This document shows positions 22,899-34,959 of a stretch of DNA of 64,000 nucleotides, one piece after another. The number at the start of each line of letters is the position of its first letter. The stretch's first letter is position 1. The DNA lies in NCBI GenBank assembly GCA_030268105.1, contig BSDZ01000026.1, positions 1,058,001 to 1,122,000 of the forward strand, given 5' to 3'. A model generated the notes under the pieces. It was not told the origin of the DNA. It was given only the letters and a program-made list of their open reading frames with translations, and made no database searches. A program made the position numbers and the translations under genes. Origin of the DNA: Volvox africanus (lineage: Eukaryota; Chlorophyta; Chlorophyceae; Chlamydomonadales; Volvocaceae).

Positions 22899-24055
22899 GT
22901 TTTTTTAGAGTTTTAATCATAAAACCTACAGGGCCGTGCAACTGACGGAGCGCAACCAGGTCGAACCGTGATCGCTGATTTGCACACTGCATAATGTCTC
23001 TCTGTGGATGACATAATCTACAATTGTAATTTCTATTAGAGTGCATCTGCATGCGCGAAGATACCACCAGCCGGTCGATGATAGCTGCGCGCGACCCCTG
23101 ATTTGACTGCGCGCGAAAGCATCCATGTAAATTCCGAGTAATGGAGTGGTAGCAGGTACGATATCCTGCATGCAAGATCGCTGTGCTACCTGTCGTCCAA
23201 GGACTGAACATCATCCCGCCATACATGAACCGTAAGCGACCGTAATAGACCGTAATAAGCTACCGTAATCTCCTTGTCAAAGAGCTTCCGACAATCCTAG
23301 TTTGAAAATACATGTCGATTCATTTCATAAACATAGTAGCATAATACTTATTATTATTCTTCTCTTTAATTCAATTATCGGCACTTCTTAGTTTTCAAAT
23401 CGAAACGGAGTCTTAAGATGGCGAAGAACATGCATCTACCGACGAACTTACCTTATTGCGGCAGCTATGCTCTGAGACTATATTTTTTTAACCACATCGT
23501 ACTCGTACGGGATGGCTGAGGAGGCTAACGAATGCTAGTTGCTAGGAGGCTAACCTGCCACAATGTCGGACGTCGGACATCATTTGGTATTGTCGTCCTG
23601 CCGAGCAACGCAAGTCCCACCTCGGATCCCCATGATCACCGATTTCCACCAAACCCAACTCAGTGGCATTTGATATGGCTCCTGTATGGGTTCGTTCCCT
23701 CTAACGTACAAGACAATCCAGCATGGGAATGGGAACCAGCGTGCGTTCACAGCTGTTCATGTCGCTGGGGGGAAGGGGAAAGCGAGGCAGGTGAAAACTA
23801 ACACATGGCCCTACACCGCTCACCGTCAGTTACCGTCCCGCTCTCCGAAACCAAATCCATAAAAGTCACCATCAGTAGAAAAACCTGGGTGCATTTCCTC
23901 AAATACTATTCCGGTATTACCGTTATACATAATTTATTTAAATTTACATTATCACGGCTTGGCATGAGGTGGTATTTGATGCGGTCCATCTGATCAAGTA
24001 GGTTGTTGTTCTGGCGCTTTGCTTCGCAGGAGGGTAGTCCTCGAGGCACAAACCC

Positions 24056-24660
24056 ACACATCTCGCATCTGGAGATCTGAGGGGGTACCTGGCCGGCATC
24101 TAGCTTGCAGCGGCATCTAGGTACTTCCTAGCCGCATCTACAGATTTTAGCCCCCCCCTTCCACCGCATCTAGATGGGTTGGATAAAACCATTTTTGCCG
24201 CATCTAGATCCTTTCCTAACTGCATCTGGATATTAAGACCTCATTGTCACCGCTCTAATTGAGTACGGATGGCTGATGACATAAATACGTATATGAAAGT
24301 GGTATGACGTGTCCATGTCGGAAAAATGTGTGCCCCGAAACCCAAGACTCGCACGACTAGCACTGTATAAGGTAGTTGTAGGAAATATGTGTACATACGT
24401 ACAGGTAATGCCTACCTACTAATGTGTAAATTGAGGCTGGCTTGAAGTGCCCTCTAGCCACATCTTTGAACATCTAGAACGATACCTAAGCCGGGCCCCT
24501 TAGCTGCATCTGGGCACCCAGACGTCTCATCTAGATGTCCAGCAAGTGGCACCTACTATAGATATCCGGGCGGACCTCCTTAACTGTATCTAGGCAACAA
24601 GAAGCCGCATTTAGATGTCCAGACCGGCCCCTTTACCCGCATCTAGACACCATATGATGA
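24056..24660. repeat. Degenerate minisatellite with ATCTAGAT core
   Basis: At least ten copies of a GCATCTAGATG-like core recur, often about 30-37 bases apart. Examples are near 24101, 24113, 24133, 24164, 24201, 24223, 24503, 24530, 24586, 24605 and 24643. Several are followed by a C/G-rich spacer resembling CCAGACGGCCCCTTTA. The core is itself palindromic. A gap without clear units spans about 24240-24450. Confidence 0.6.
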
Positions 24661-26687
24661 CACGCTGGCGCCAAAAGAATATATATCTAACATACCGAGG
24701 AGTCTACAATCGTCCGTGCTTTTTATTCTGAAGACAAGGGCTGCTAAGATAAGAGGAGGTTTCAGACCTTAGCTAGATCTCAACTTCGCGTCTACATTTG
24801 ACGGAAAGAGCAAACGGGTCGCATGCAATTTTGGTAAGTGGCGGCAAACCTGTACACGCCACTACGTTGCCAAGGAGACGAAAAAAGTATGTCAGCCTAC
24901 CTAGTTTAGTTCGAGGTACGAGTTGATCTAGTTCAAGTTGCCAACCTGGATTTCCAACTGTTGGCCCGGTAACTGAATTACGATTCCATCATGATGACAA
25001 CATTTGGCGCGGATCTCTTGATTCACGACCAAACAACGGCAGTAAATACTCTTACAGGTATGTTACATAACTATTTTTTAACTTATTTTTGCGGATGTAT
25101 GTCCGAACCCTGTTCGGAACATAAAGTTGCAGGTTCGGAACAGATCCTGCAGAGTGCACGCAGCTGGCAAGATCTCAAGGTCAAAAGACATTCACTGACG
25201 TACAGGGTTACCCAGTCATCCGCTATGTTAGCCCCGATTACGAACTAGCTGTCGCAGTTTCTAGCCATCATGCCGTCTAAACAGAAAACTAATACGGCGA
25301 AGAATCCGATGGCAAAAATGCCACGAACGATTACGCTGGTGGGCTGGCGTTAGGACACGCTAGGCGCGTCTTTGGTCCCTTTGGTTCCCATCACCTCCAT
25401 CGCCAGGAGTTCCCAGCGTTTCGCGTGCCGAATCTCAATAACAATGAGAGGGTTTAAATGTCACAAAATGGCAAAGTTTTTATCATTTTGGTATCTATTT
25501 TAAGCCGCTTTTATATTCTAACTAACTTAGAATCCTGTGTCTTGGAGAAACCAAAAATATATTTTGTAACCGGTCGATACCTACTGAGAGAACTACTACA
25601 TTATCGAACACACCCTACGAATCGCCATATGGGTACGGCAGCGGAAATCGCTATACTTCGATGTAAAGACGGGCTACTAGTAGGAGGTCCCAGCCCTGCT
25701 TAGCTTCTTGGAGCCCTTGTTGCCATGTTGTGTTGAAAGGTTCTTGTTATGTTATGTCATCTTTGAGGCTGCAAGGTAATTGCGCTTGTCAGGAAACACT
25801 CCGAATCATTTTCGACGCAATGGATTTCAAAATATAAATCTTCCTTACATTTTTGGGAAACTTAGGGTTTCGATTCTTTATTGCTTTCGACAATAACAAT
25901 CCTTAATATTCCTAATCGCATTCTGGAGCCCGGCGGTGATACATAACATTTTTGTTATAAGTATATATCATTCCAGAACTGTGAGGCGGATAGATATTGA
26001 TTGAGTTTTAAGCCTTAACGAGCAAAATCCTGTCATGGCGAGAAGGAGGTTAGGAGGTCGGAAACATTTAAATAGTAACCGGACGGTTCCTACCCTCCAG
26101 GCATAGCAACTTGAGACGATGAAGCTTTGCTGTATCCATACGGAAAGTGTGGCTGCTGAGCGAAACGGGAATGTGCAAGGAAGGCATGCGGTAACTGCGC
26201 GATACGGTACACACACAGTCGCTCAACCTTTTTGGCGAACCACCGCCACTACTTTACAACCATCGACCATCGCGCTACGTAGCTTCCCACCCATTACGAA
26301 AATCATTAAGATTCGCTGATTCGGCACTTTGTTTCAAAAATACGGAAATACGGAAAATAAGGGAAAGAAATGCGGATTGGATGCCAGGATGGTCACTTCT
26401 AAACCGGTTCTGGAGATCCACTATGAAGACTGTTCGCTGACGTTGCAGTTGTAACTGAGGGACAGGAACATGATGGCCTTCTGTCTGTCTTATCTCTTTG
26501 GTTATTCGTCGGTCGATCCGTCTGTCCTGTATCCCGGAGGTTTATGTCCCAGTACCAGAAGGCATGTGTCCCATCCCTTCCCCATCCCTTCCCCATCCAT
26601 CCATCCACACACACACAGACACACTCACATAGGGTTTGCGGAGACCCCTCAAGAGCTCAAATCCCTCTCACGACTCAACGCGCTATG

Positions 26688-26692
26688 TTACA
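26688..26692 (-). terminator. TGTAA candidate polyadenylation signal, galactokinase
   Basis: TGTAA on the minus strand, about 235 bases past the galactokinase stop. The distance suits an algal 3' UTR, but the motif is short and could occur by chance. Confidence 0.35.
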
Positions 26693-26924
26693 ATCTGGTC
26701 TACAGCATCCCAGACGGGTCCAAACAAGCGAGACGTGAGCCATATCATGTCATATCATGTCATGACACAACAGCTGATGGAAACCAGCGCGGCGGAGCCT
26801 GACTAATGGGACGAGCAATTTGATGTTCCCTTCCCTTCATGTGGACGGCGACACAATCCTGCATCCGCAATCCACAAACTCCGCCTCCACCGCCGCCGCC
26901 ACCGCTACCTCCGCCTTCACCAGT

Positions 26925-27573
26925 TCACGCCGCCGCGGCGTCCTCCATCACCACTGACAACACCTCTGCCACTGGTGGCGCCTCCGCCTCCGCCTCCCCC
27001 GTCTCTACAACTACAGTATCCCCGTCTGTCCGGTCCGGTTTCAGCAGCGCCGCCCCACTGGAGGGTTTGGTGGCGAAGAAGAATTCGGGAAGCTGGTCGG
27101 CGGCGATGGTGCCGCCCTCCACACGAGCCTGGGGGCAATGTGTGTGTATGTGTGTCGGGGGCGAGGTTATTTGTGACCGTGTGTACGTGGGTATGTGTTT
27201 ATGGGAGCGGGAAGGGGGGGGGAAGAGTTTCATGTGGGTCACTGGACGCATAGTCAGCTGGGCTCCAACTTTTTTGGTTAGTTAGCTGGTCGGTTTGTAG
27301 AGAAAGTGAGTCCGACATGTATGTAAAACTCGAGCAAAGGAGATAAGAGTCTGGCCTGCTTCCCACTCATCACATGCAAAGAATGTAGACACACAGGTGA
27401 TCCCTCCTGAGCACCCACTTTGGAACCTAGACACATCGAGTCACGTGCACACGTACACACACACCTTGAAGTACTTGTCCCTCAGTGCCGCCAGGAAGCC
27501 CTCCACATCCTCTTCGCGAATCAGGGACACGGTGCAGCCGCCCCATCCAGCGCCTGTGCGTGCGTGTGTGTGT

Positions 27574-27605
<32 letters not shown>

Positions 27606-29283
27606 ATTGGGGTTTGGGGTGTTGGTGGTCAATGGGTGGGGAAGTGGGGTGGGGTGAAACAAGATGTGTTTTGCGAAGAGGAAGAAATGAGGCACGGACA
27701 TCTTCCCCGTCACCGGCCCCCGCAAAAATGAGTATTTAAACGTCTATCGGCGATATGGGTTCTCAACTAAAGATTATAACTAAAGAAACGAATGAACCAA
27801 AGTACAAACCTCGCACCGAATCCTCAACTAAAACACCCACGCAACCTTGCATCACCCAGCCCCTGCCTGTAAGTCGTGCACCAAGTGCTCCCGCTCCCCG
27901 CGCTATCGCCACTAGCTCGTCCAGCTCATCACAACTGCAGCCGTACAGATCTGCGCACGAGCCGTGCGAGTCGTTCATGAGGCCCCCCAGCTTCTCTAAC
28001 CGTTCGGAGCTTGGCAGGGAGGCGTCCTGTCGTGGTTGGGGAATTGAGTGGTATGGTGGTTAGTTGGTTACAGCAAGTTAGTTACTGAAGGGGCATAATA
28101 CTAGGAATAGGGGAAAACGTACAACGAACGTGTGAAGGGACGAGACAGAAAGCATGCGAAACTCCCCCTTCTTTCCCCATTCAATCCCGTACCGTTACCA
28201 ACGCCCATTCCCCCCTTCCCTCTCTCCCCTTTCCCCTCACCTCACATACGGTACGGAACTCCAATACACGTTGCGCCTCCGAGTACACGTGGACAGCTCG
28301 CTTCTTCAGCGGGAAGGAGTACTTATCCGCCTCAGCCACCGCCAAGGCGCGCAGAGAACCGGGCTCACACGCGAAGAGGTCCCCCAGTTTGCGGCCACCC
28401 AGCGCCTCTTCGATTTCCGCAATGCCGTACTGCTCGCCCAGTTGCTCCGAAACCGCGTTGGCGCACGTGGCACCGTCGGCTGCGCCGTACTTTTCAGCAA
28501 TAAGGGGCTCGACATCACGCAGTGTACGGATCTGATGGACGAATGATGAGCCACGACGGAGTGGGGTTGTACGTCAGAGGGCGTACGGCGTGTGGGAATG
28601 TATGGCATGGAGAGTCTACATAGCCACGAAAAACACATGCTCAATCACACACACCCCATCCCCCTCACTCCCCCATCTCCCACCACCAGGCAGATCACAT
28701 CCCTGCCCCCTTGCAGGATTTCCTTAGCCCATTTAAATACCACCCCCTAAACATGCCTGCCGTACATTTCCCCTTCACCTTCTCCAGAGCCTCCTCCGCG
28801 TTGAGCCCCAGCTTCATGGCCAGCAGCACCGCCGCCAGGCGACACTCAACCACCCGGAGGTTGTACCTGCGGTTGGTACTTGGCAGTTGATGGTTATGAT
28901 AAGGAGCATTAGGCCCCACAGCCATAGGGCAGCTTGTACACCTCAGCACCGAGGGGAGGCACGGAGGTAGAGCTGGGGCATCATGACACGCTCTTTACGT
29001 GTATGCGTATGTACGAATGACAGTGTTGTCGTACCTCTTGGGTGCAGTCTCTGCCTTGTTGGATACAGCCATAGAGTTTGCGATTACGAAAGTGGCGCCT
29101 TCTGGTAGGACCACACAGACGCCGCGAACCTGCCGCGGTGCAGTAACAGCAACCACATGACAGAGCCGCGCTCCGTACGAACAGTACGAATATTGCATTG
29201 AAAGGACATCAAATTTGCCCAGTGAAACCCCACTCGCCGCGTGTTCCCGTTAGCATTGCGCCAGCATTAGGCCTCCGAAGTCG

Positions 29284-29332
<49 letters not shown>

Positions 29333-32300
29333 ACATGCTCCCCAAACCCACCTCATCTCCATCTCCTGCGGCAACCCCTGCAGCCCTTCACGAACATGCC
29401 GTACAGTCAGACACGAAACCTTTCTTGCGTACAACACCCACCTCCTCGGGACGACAAATAGTGTACGACAGCACATCCCGTCATTCTATTCCACCTTCTC
29501 CTTAAGGGATCTAGGCACGAGAAAACCAATGATAAGAGCTGCCGACCCAAACAAACGCATGTGCCCATGTACGACATGAAGAAGCCGTGGACCAATGCAG
29601 ACGCGCTCCAACTCACCGGGTTGAATTCTACGTGCATGGCCACCCCCTGCTGCCCCATCATGGAAATGGCCTGGTCCATGCCGCCGCTGGTGACCCCCAC
29701 ATAGCGCTCAGCCTTGACAGAGCGGGAGAGGGGGGATGTGGAGGGGGAAGGGGGAAGGGGGATGTGGAGGGGGGAGGGGAGGGGAAGGGGCGAAATGCAA
29801 CTGTACGAATGAACTGCTGCTGAAAAGACAAGAAAATTAAGGGGCGAGGGGAGACACGAGCGTGGCTTTCGTTGTAAGGTGTTGGTAAAATCTGGTAAGC
29901 TGGTCGTTGGAGGGAAATCAGTGTAGTAAGTGATATTGCGATATTGTGATATTGTGGAAACTGAAAGAAACAATCAGTTTTAAAGGAATCTATATAGAAA
30001 CGCTAATACTGTTGCCGTACTTTGCACGCCGCCTCCGCCACCGCAGCCTTATCAAGCTCCGAAGGCGGCACTCCAAGCGCAGACAATACGGCAAGCATGG
30101 ACGAGCAAACGATGGCGGCAGAGGACGACAGTCCCGATCCTGAGGGACATTATTCGCACATGGGAACTTTCATTAGTCAGGGTTGGTTAATCCGTTATTC
30201 AGTAGGTTCTGTTATAATAGATATCAGCGTTGTTGACAGTAGACAACCTCAACCACCATCAACTTGACCGCCATACCTACTCAAGCCCTGATTGCCCCAG
30301 CCCCCTCACTCCTCCCCTTGATTCCCTCCTCCCCTCCTCCCTCCTCGTCCCCCCTTCACGTCTCCCTCCCCTTCCCTCCCCTTCCATCTCCCCCTTCCCT
30401 CCCTGATCTTCACGCACAGCAGGGCAGGGTTGACACCCACCCCGGTCATCAATTATACCTTGCAACCGCCACCTTAGTGTGTCCGTGTCCGTGTGTGTTT
30501 TATTGTGCATTTCCTGGGGGGTGGTAGGAGTGTTCCGGTGATCATGTGCATAGCTTTGCCTCACCTAAGGTTTCCCAACCACCTAACCACATAACCGAAT
30601 ATCGCGACCCACCTGTTGGCACCTGGCCGTGCACAATCACTTGGAGACCCACCGGCTCCGGAACCGAATCCGGACGGGAGCTTTTGAGCAACTCGAACGC
30701 CCCCTGGGAGTGCAAATGTGGGAAAGAGGGAGCGGAGAGAAGGGAAATACACAACACAGGGTACTGCTGTTGAGGAAATGACGCTAAGTGTTGACCACCA
30801 CCACCACCACCACCGGCATATGATATCGTTGGGTGGGGGGAGAGGGGGCGAGCCATGTGATGACCTAAGAACGCTAAGACCCTACGTACAGTCAGCACAA
30901 CCCCTCACTTCCACAATTTCTTTGGTTTCAGTTGGTTCGTTAAACCGTGTACTACTACAAACATATAACTACATAGCTCTCGATGATAGCTTCATACACA
31001 CAAACACACAAATACCTTTCTTCTGCGGACACCAGGAAGATAGAGCGCAGCAGGATCAGCGGGTGCAACCCCCTGACCGCAAAAAAAAGCTGCGCGCACA
31101 GCGACTAAATTATGTTTATCCATAGATTTTATAATTTTTTAATACTAAACTAGAAGAAAACGGTTTAATATTTGGTTTCAATACTTAATTTGGTAACAGT
31201 GATGGCTGTGATCATCAGGCGGTTGGGCTGGAGACTGCCGGATGGGGGCCCAGCCGCAGTGCCAATCTAGGGACTGACAGTCCGCCAAGCAACACAGCTG
31301 CAGGGCGGGCCAGCCCAAGAACAACGACTGCAGCTGATGGCAGCCTTTGCGGAAGTGGCCATGGGCGTGCCAGAAGCGGCGGCCCAGCTCAACCTAGGAA
31401 CTGGGGTCAGCCGCTTTCATGCAACCCTTGCCCGCAGTGATGTGGTCGGATGTACACTGGGAGCACCAGATCAAGGAGAGCCTGTGGCGCCTAGCAGTGG
31501 ACGGAGTACCCCTACCGGGGGGCAACACACACCTGTCCCGGATGACCACACAGCCCTGTGGATGCGGGACCTTTAGAGGCGCACCCAGCCATCTCTACTC
31601 CCCGCGCTCGCACCACATCTGGCAGTGCCCCTCAGCGCGGGCAGTGCGGGAGCAGATTGACAGACATCTGCTCCCCACCGGCAACGACAGAGGGACGCAT
31701 GGGCCGACAACATCTCTGGCTCATCCAGGCACCCCCTGGATGTGGACAGCCCCCCGTGGGACGTGATAGCCCTGGCAGCCCTGGCCGCCATGGAACGTGG
31801 CAGGTACTGCCTCCGAGCAGCAACCCGGGTGGGGCAGAGGCAGTAGAGACTGCGGCTCCAGGACAGCCACCAACGTCTCAACTCAGACCCCGTGCAGAGC
31901 AGGGACCCCGCCAACTGGCCATCACTGACTTCTTCACGTGGTCAGAGAAACCCCTAGTCCAGGCGGAGGAGGAAGCCCCTGACACCCAACCAGGCACCCC
32001 TCTGACCCAAGCAACCACAGGGGGACCACCACACACGGAGGTGACAGCAGCAGCGGCCACTTCACCCCGTCACCGTGCTCGTGCTCGAACGGTACCAGAC
32101 CTTTGGGCACTCGGCTGCACTCCTTTGCAGCCCTAGGTATCCCCCGGCGAGGCTGGGACCGGGGAGGTCCACAACTCCCCACCCTCGCAGTAGCCGGTGG
32201 TGGGCGAATGCAGTGTGTGCAGTACCAGCTGAGCTGACAGATGGAGGGGCAGAGCCTGACGTTTCAGGAGTTCTTGTTTAGGAGCCGTCAGGAGGAGAGG

Positions 32301-34579
32301 GGGGGAACTTCGGGAGGAGGGGGGGTTGTGGGGGAGCGAGGTGAGGAGAGCACTTGCGGCCAGAGTTGGCTGGGTGTTGAGAGGAGGCAGGGAGGCTAGC
32401 CCCTGGGTAGGGCTGGCCTTTCCTTGGCCGTGGTGTTGGGAGGAGGCAGGGAGGCTAGCCCCTGGGTAGGGATGGGGTTTCCTTGGCCGTGGTGTTGGGA
32501 GGAGGCAGGGAGGCTAGCCCCTGGGTAGGGCTGGCCTTTCCTTGGCCGTGGTGTTGGGAGGAGGCAGGGAGGCTAGCCCCTGGGTAGGGCTGGGGTTTCC
32601 TTGGCCGTGGTGTTGGGAGGAGGCAGGGAGGCTAGCCCCTGGGTAGGGCTGGCCTTTCCTTGGCCGTGGTGTTGGGAGGAGGCAGGGAGGCTAGCCCCTG
32701 GGTAGGGCTGGCCTTTCCTTGGCCGTGGTGTTGGGAGGAGGCAGGGAGGCTAGCCCCTGGGTAGGGATGGGGTTTCCTTGGCCGTGGCGTTGGGAGGAGG
32801 CAGGGAGGCTAGGTAGGGCTGGCCTTTCCTTGGCCGTGGGGACTGGGAGGGATCTAGTAGGTGGAGAGGGCTTCCCAGCTTGTCTTGCAAGTAGGGAAAG
32901 ATAAGGTCCTCAGTGGGCGTAGCCGTTGAGCTTTTCAAGGGGTCACCTTGGATGCTTGTTATCCCCCCCCGGGTCCTCGAGAGGTATCTAGCTATCCTGC
33001 TGGGCTGTTTGGGAGGGTCCTAGTTCAGTGACCCCTTTCCTTTGAGGTTCCCTGAGCAGGATGGCCAGGCCTTTGCTAGGGTGGCTGTGGAGGTGGAGGT
33101 GCTTCCTAGTTTTGGATGGTAGGGCTTGTTTGCTAACCTTCGTGCCTCTCCGTCTGGGAGCTGGTGGGGTTGTCTGAGGCTCTGTTCTTTTTAGTAGCCA
33201 GGCTCGAGGCTCGTGACGTCTGTGTCCCCTTGCTGGCTCGAGCGAGGGGAGGAGTGCACGGCAGGACTCACAGATTTAGCCGTGTGTTCCCCCCTGCGCT
33301 GTGGTTCGGCCCGGTCAGGGCCCCCGGTGCTCGTGCTTTCAGGGAAAGTCGCCCCCAGTCGTGTAACACCCGTTCACATACATACACACGCACACGTGAC
33401 GCGCACTTTGTATGCCGACACGAAGTAGTTCGCCCAGGAGTGGTTGGCCACATCAACCGGCTGCTCGGGGTCCAAACCAAACTCCAATGTGGGATACTTG
33501 GCCGCCTCAACATTGCCCACCACCAGCTTGTCGGTGCCGGGGGCTGCCCGGATCGCCACCACCGTATCCTGCAGAGGCCAGGGCGGACGGAGAGCGCCAT
33601 CCGTCATCACATCAGATCGCTTCACTAATAATGTAATCGGCACATGTGTATGTGCATGTATGTGTGTATGTGTCCCTTCCCAGTCCTCCCGCACCTGGCG
33701 AATGGCCATGGGCAGAACGCCGTAGCCTTCGTAATCGATGTGCTCACCGATCAAGTTCACCCGCCCTACCAATAAGCAGAGGGGGAGGGAACAGGGGAGA
33801 GAGAGCTCTGAGGGAATGAAGTGGCCAGCCCCCTCCCAGGGCGGGATGGGTAAAATTCTGTTTTTCATACACAGAGAAGAAAAAGTATACGTATATAAGA
33901 AGTATAGATATTAAACAACACAACTAAGCGATGCTTTTTGCATTTGCCCGGGGCAATGACAGAAAAAGCAAAATAGCAGGGAAGCAGAGGGAGCGGGTTT
34001 ACGCGGCGATGATGGTTTATAAATGCCCTCGACTCGAGTACGGCAGTTGGAGTTACGGGCCGGGAAGGGTATGTGGCCGTGCTATCCTGCCTCCTGTAAT
34101 GTGGGCCGCCACCGCCGTACACAGTCATGCACACACACACACACCGAAACGGACCAACGAATTGTGCGGTTACGGTACGGTGGCCGTGAACTAAATAGGG
34201 AGAGAGAATGGGGGGAGAAGGAAAGGGGGAGAGGGAGAGGAGTGGAGAGGAAAGAGACGAGAGAGGAGAGGGCGGGAGAGATGTACGGGATTATAAAACC
34301 CTGCCACGCACCAGGTGCCCGCGCATAAACGCCCGGCTTGCCGCCATACGCCAACTCGAAGGCGGTGGCAATTTGCGTGAACCGGTCCTCCAAGCCTGAA
34401 ATTCGCGACAAGTCATGTTCAGTTCATGCTTGTTTTTGGTGGTTTGTCAGACAACGGCAAGTGTTGATACCTGGGCTGTCGGTGTAGACATCCATCAGAT
34501 CGGTGAACAGCGGAACGGTTGGGCTGGGCTTAAACGACAGGGCAGTGCCCTCTGACTTCATATCATCAACCGCAGACAT
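26925..34579 (-). CDS. GALK: Galactokinase (GHMP kinase family)
   Basis: Phosphorylates galactose to galactose-1-phosphate with ATP (Leloir pathway, cytosol). Thirteen exons: 34471-34579, 34312-34395, 33695-33765, 33407-33568, 30613-30703, 30021-30139, 29617-29712, 29035-29129, 28779-28866, 28250-28531, 27867-28026, 27465-27553, 26925-27128. They give 549 residues in frame. Motifs seen: the galactokinase signature RVNLIGEHIDYEGY (about 66-79), the GHMP ATP loop GSGLSSSAA (173-181), catalytic Asp225 in GGMDQAIS, the C-terminal glycine motif GARLTGAGWGGC around 448-459, and the plant-type ending FFFATKPSSGAA. A low-complexity Glu/Val/Ala tail of about 35 residues follows. Intron 11 needs a GC-AG pair (CAG|GCAGGG donor). 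Intron 4 (30704-33406) carries a LINE remnant in the opposite orientation. The ATG at 34579 was chosen; another in-frame ATG lies at 34621. Confidence 0.95.
27559..27604. repeat. (TG)n microsatellite in galactokinase intron
   Basis: A TG run beginning only a few bases from the acceptor of the GC-AG intron. On the transcribed strand it reads (CA)n. Confidence 0.85.
29288..29330. repeat. (CA)n microsatellite in galactokinase intron
   Basis: An uninterrupted CA run in the intron between the exons at 29617-29712 and 29035-29129. Confidence 0.9.
31195..33360 (+). mobile_element. Degenerate, 5'-truncated LINE retrotransposon remnant
   Basis: Lies in galactokinase intron 4, in the opposite direction. 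Plus-strand frames between about 31337 and 32136 show pieces typical of the C-terminal end of algal LINE ORF2. There is a CGCG...HHIWQCPSARAVREQI segment (about 31545-31655) resembling the C-x-C...H-x-C knuckle after reverse transcriptase. After that come the W-L-I-Q-A-P-P and WDVIALAALAAMERGR segments and a Pro/Gln-rich end. These pieces fall in different frames, so several frameshifts have broken it. No reverse transcriptase core is present. A 59-bp minisatellite follows in the presumed 3' UTR. The right end is placed near the CATACATACACACG run at about 33375. No target-site duplication was found, so both ends are approximate. Confidence 0.6.
32374..32839. repeat. 59-bp minisatellite, about eight copies
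   Basis: Units start at 32374, 32433, 32492, 32551, 32610, 32669, 32728 and 32787, each exactly 59 bases except the shortened last one. Units differ mainly at one site that reads CTGGCC or A/CTGGGG. Because the array lies inside the LINE 3' region, it probably expanded within the element. Confidence 0.95.
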
Positions 34580-34959
34580 GATCAGATAGTAATGCGCGGG
34601 AAATGAGGCTGGCGATCGCACTGTATGGCGCCAATGTCCAATGCGTTACGTCGGCTTCACGATGAGGACTTGACTAATTCGTTCGTCAGATAGTATGTAG
34701 ATTAATTCATGTAACAACTTCCTGTTTAATAGTCAATTTTGGCACTCCGTTCCGAGTTTCCATCGAGCCGTGTCAGCAAGCGAAGGCTCCGAAAGCATTA
34801 CGGCATCAGTACCCTCTTGCACGTCCGTAGTTTCGTTGCCAACGTGCATGATAATGCATGTGCCAAATCTTAAAAATCTGGTTTTCATTAGGGATTAAGA
34901 CAATTGCACTGGAAGTTGTGGAAAGTAAATTTTGTGTAAATTGTCTTTCATACAGCACG
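34580..34959. promoter_or_regulatory. Shared promoter region between galactokinase and the plastid membrane protein gene
   Basis: Only 380 bases separate the two divergent start codons, so both promoters and both 5' UTRs must fit here. I see no convincing TATA box. The region is more AT-rich than the flanking exons. Confidence 0.5.

Larger units (their letters stand above)
21571..26924. other. Intergenic region between oxidase copy 2 and galactokinase
   Basis: No gene recognised. The stretch is the 5' flank of oxidase copy 2 and the 3' flank of galactokinase. It holds a two-copy direct repeat (22831-22860 and 22868-22898, both around TTTTGAGCAATxGGCATGG) and a degenerate array of ATCTAGAT units (24056-24660). 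Local base composition is more AT-rich than the genes. Confidence 0.5.
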
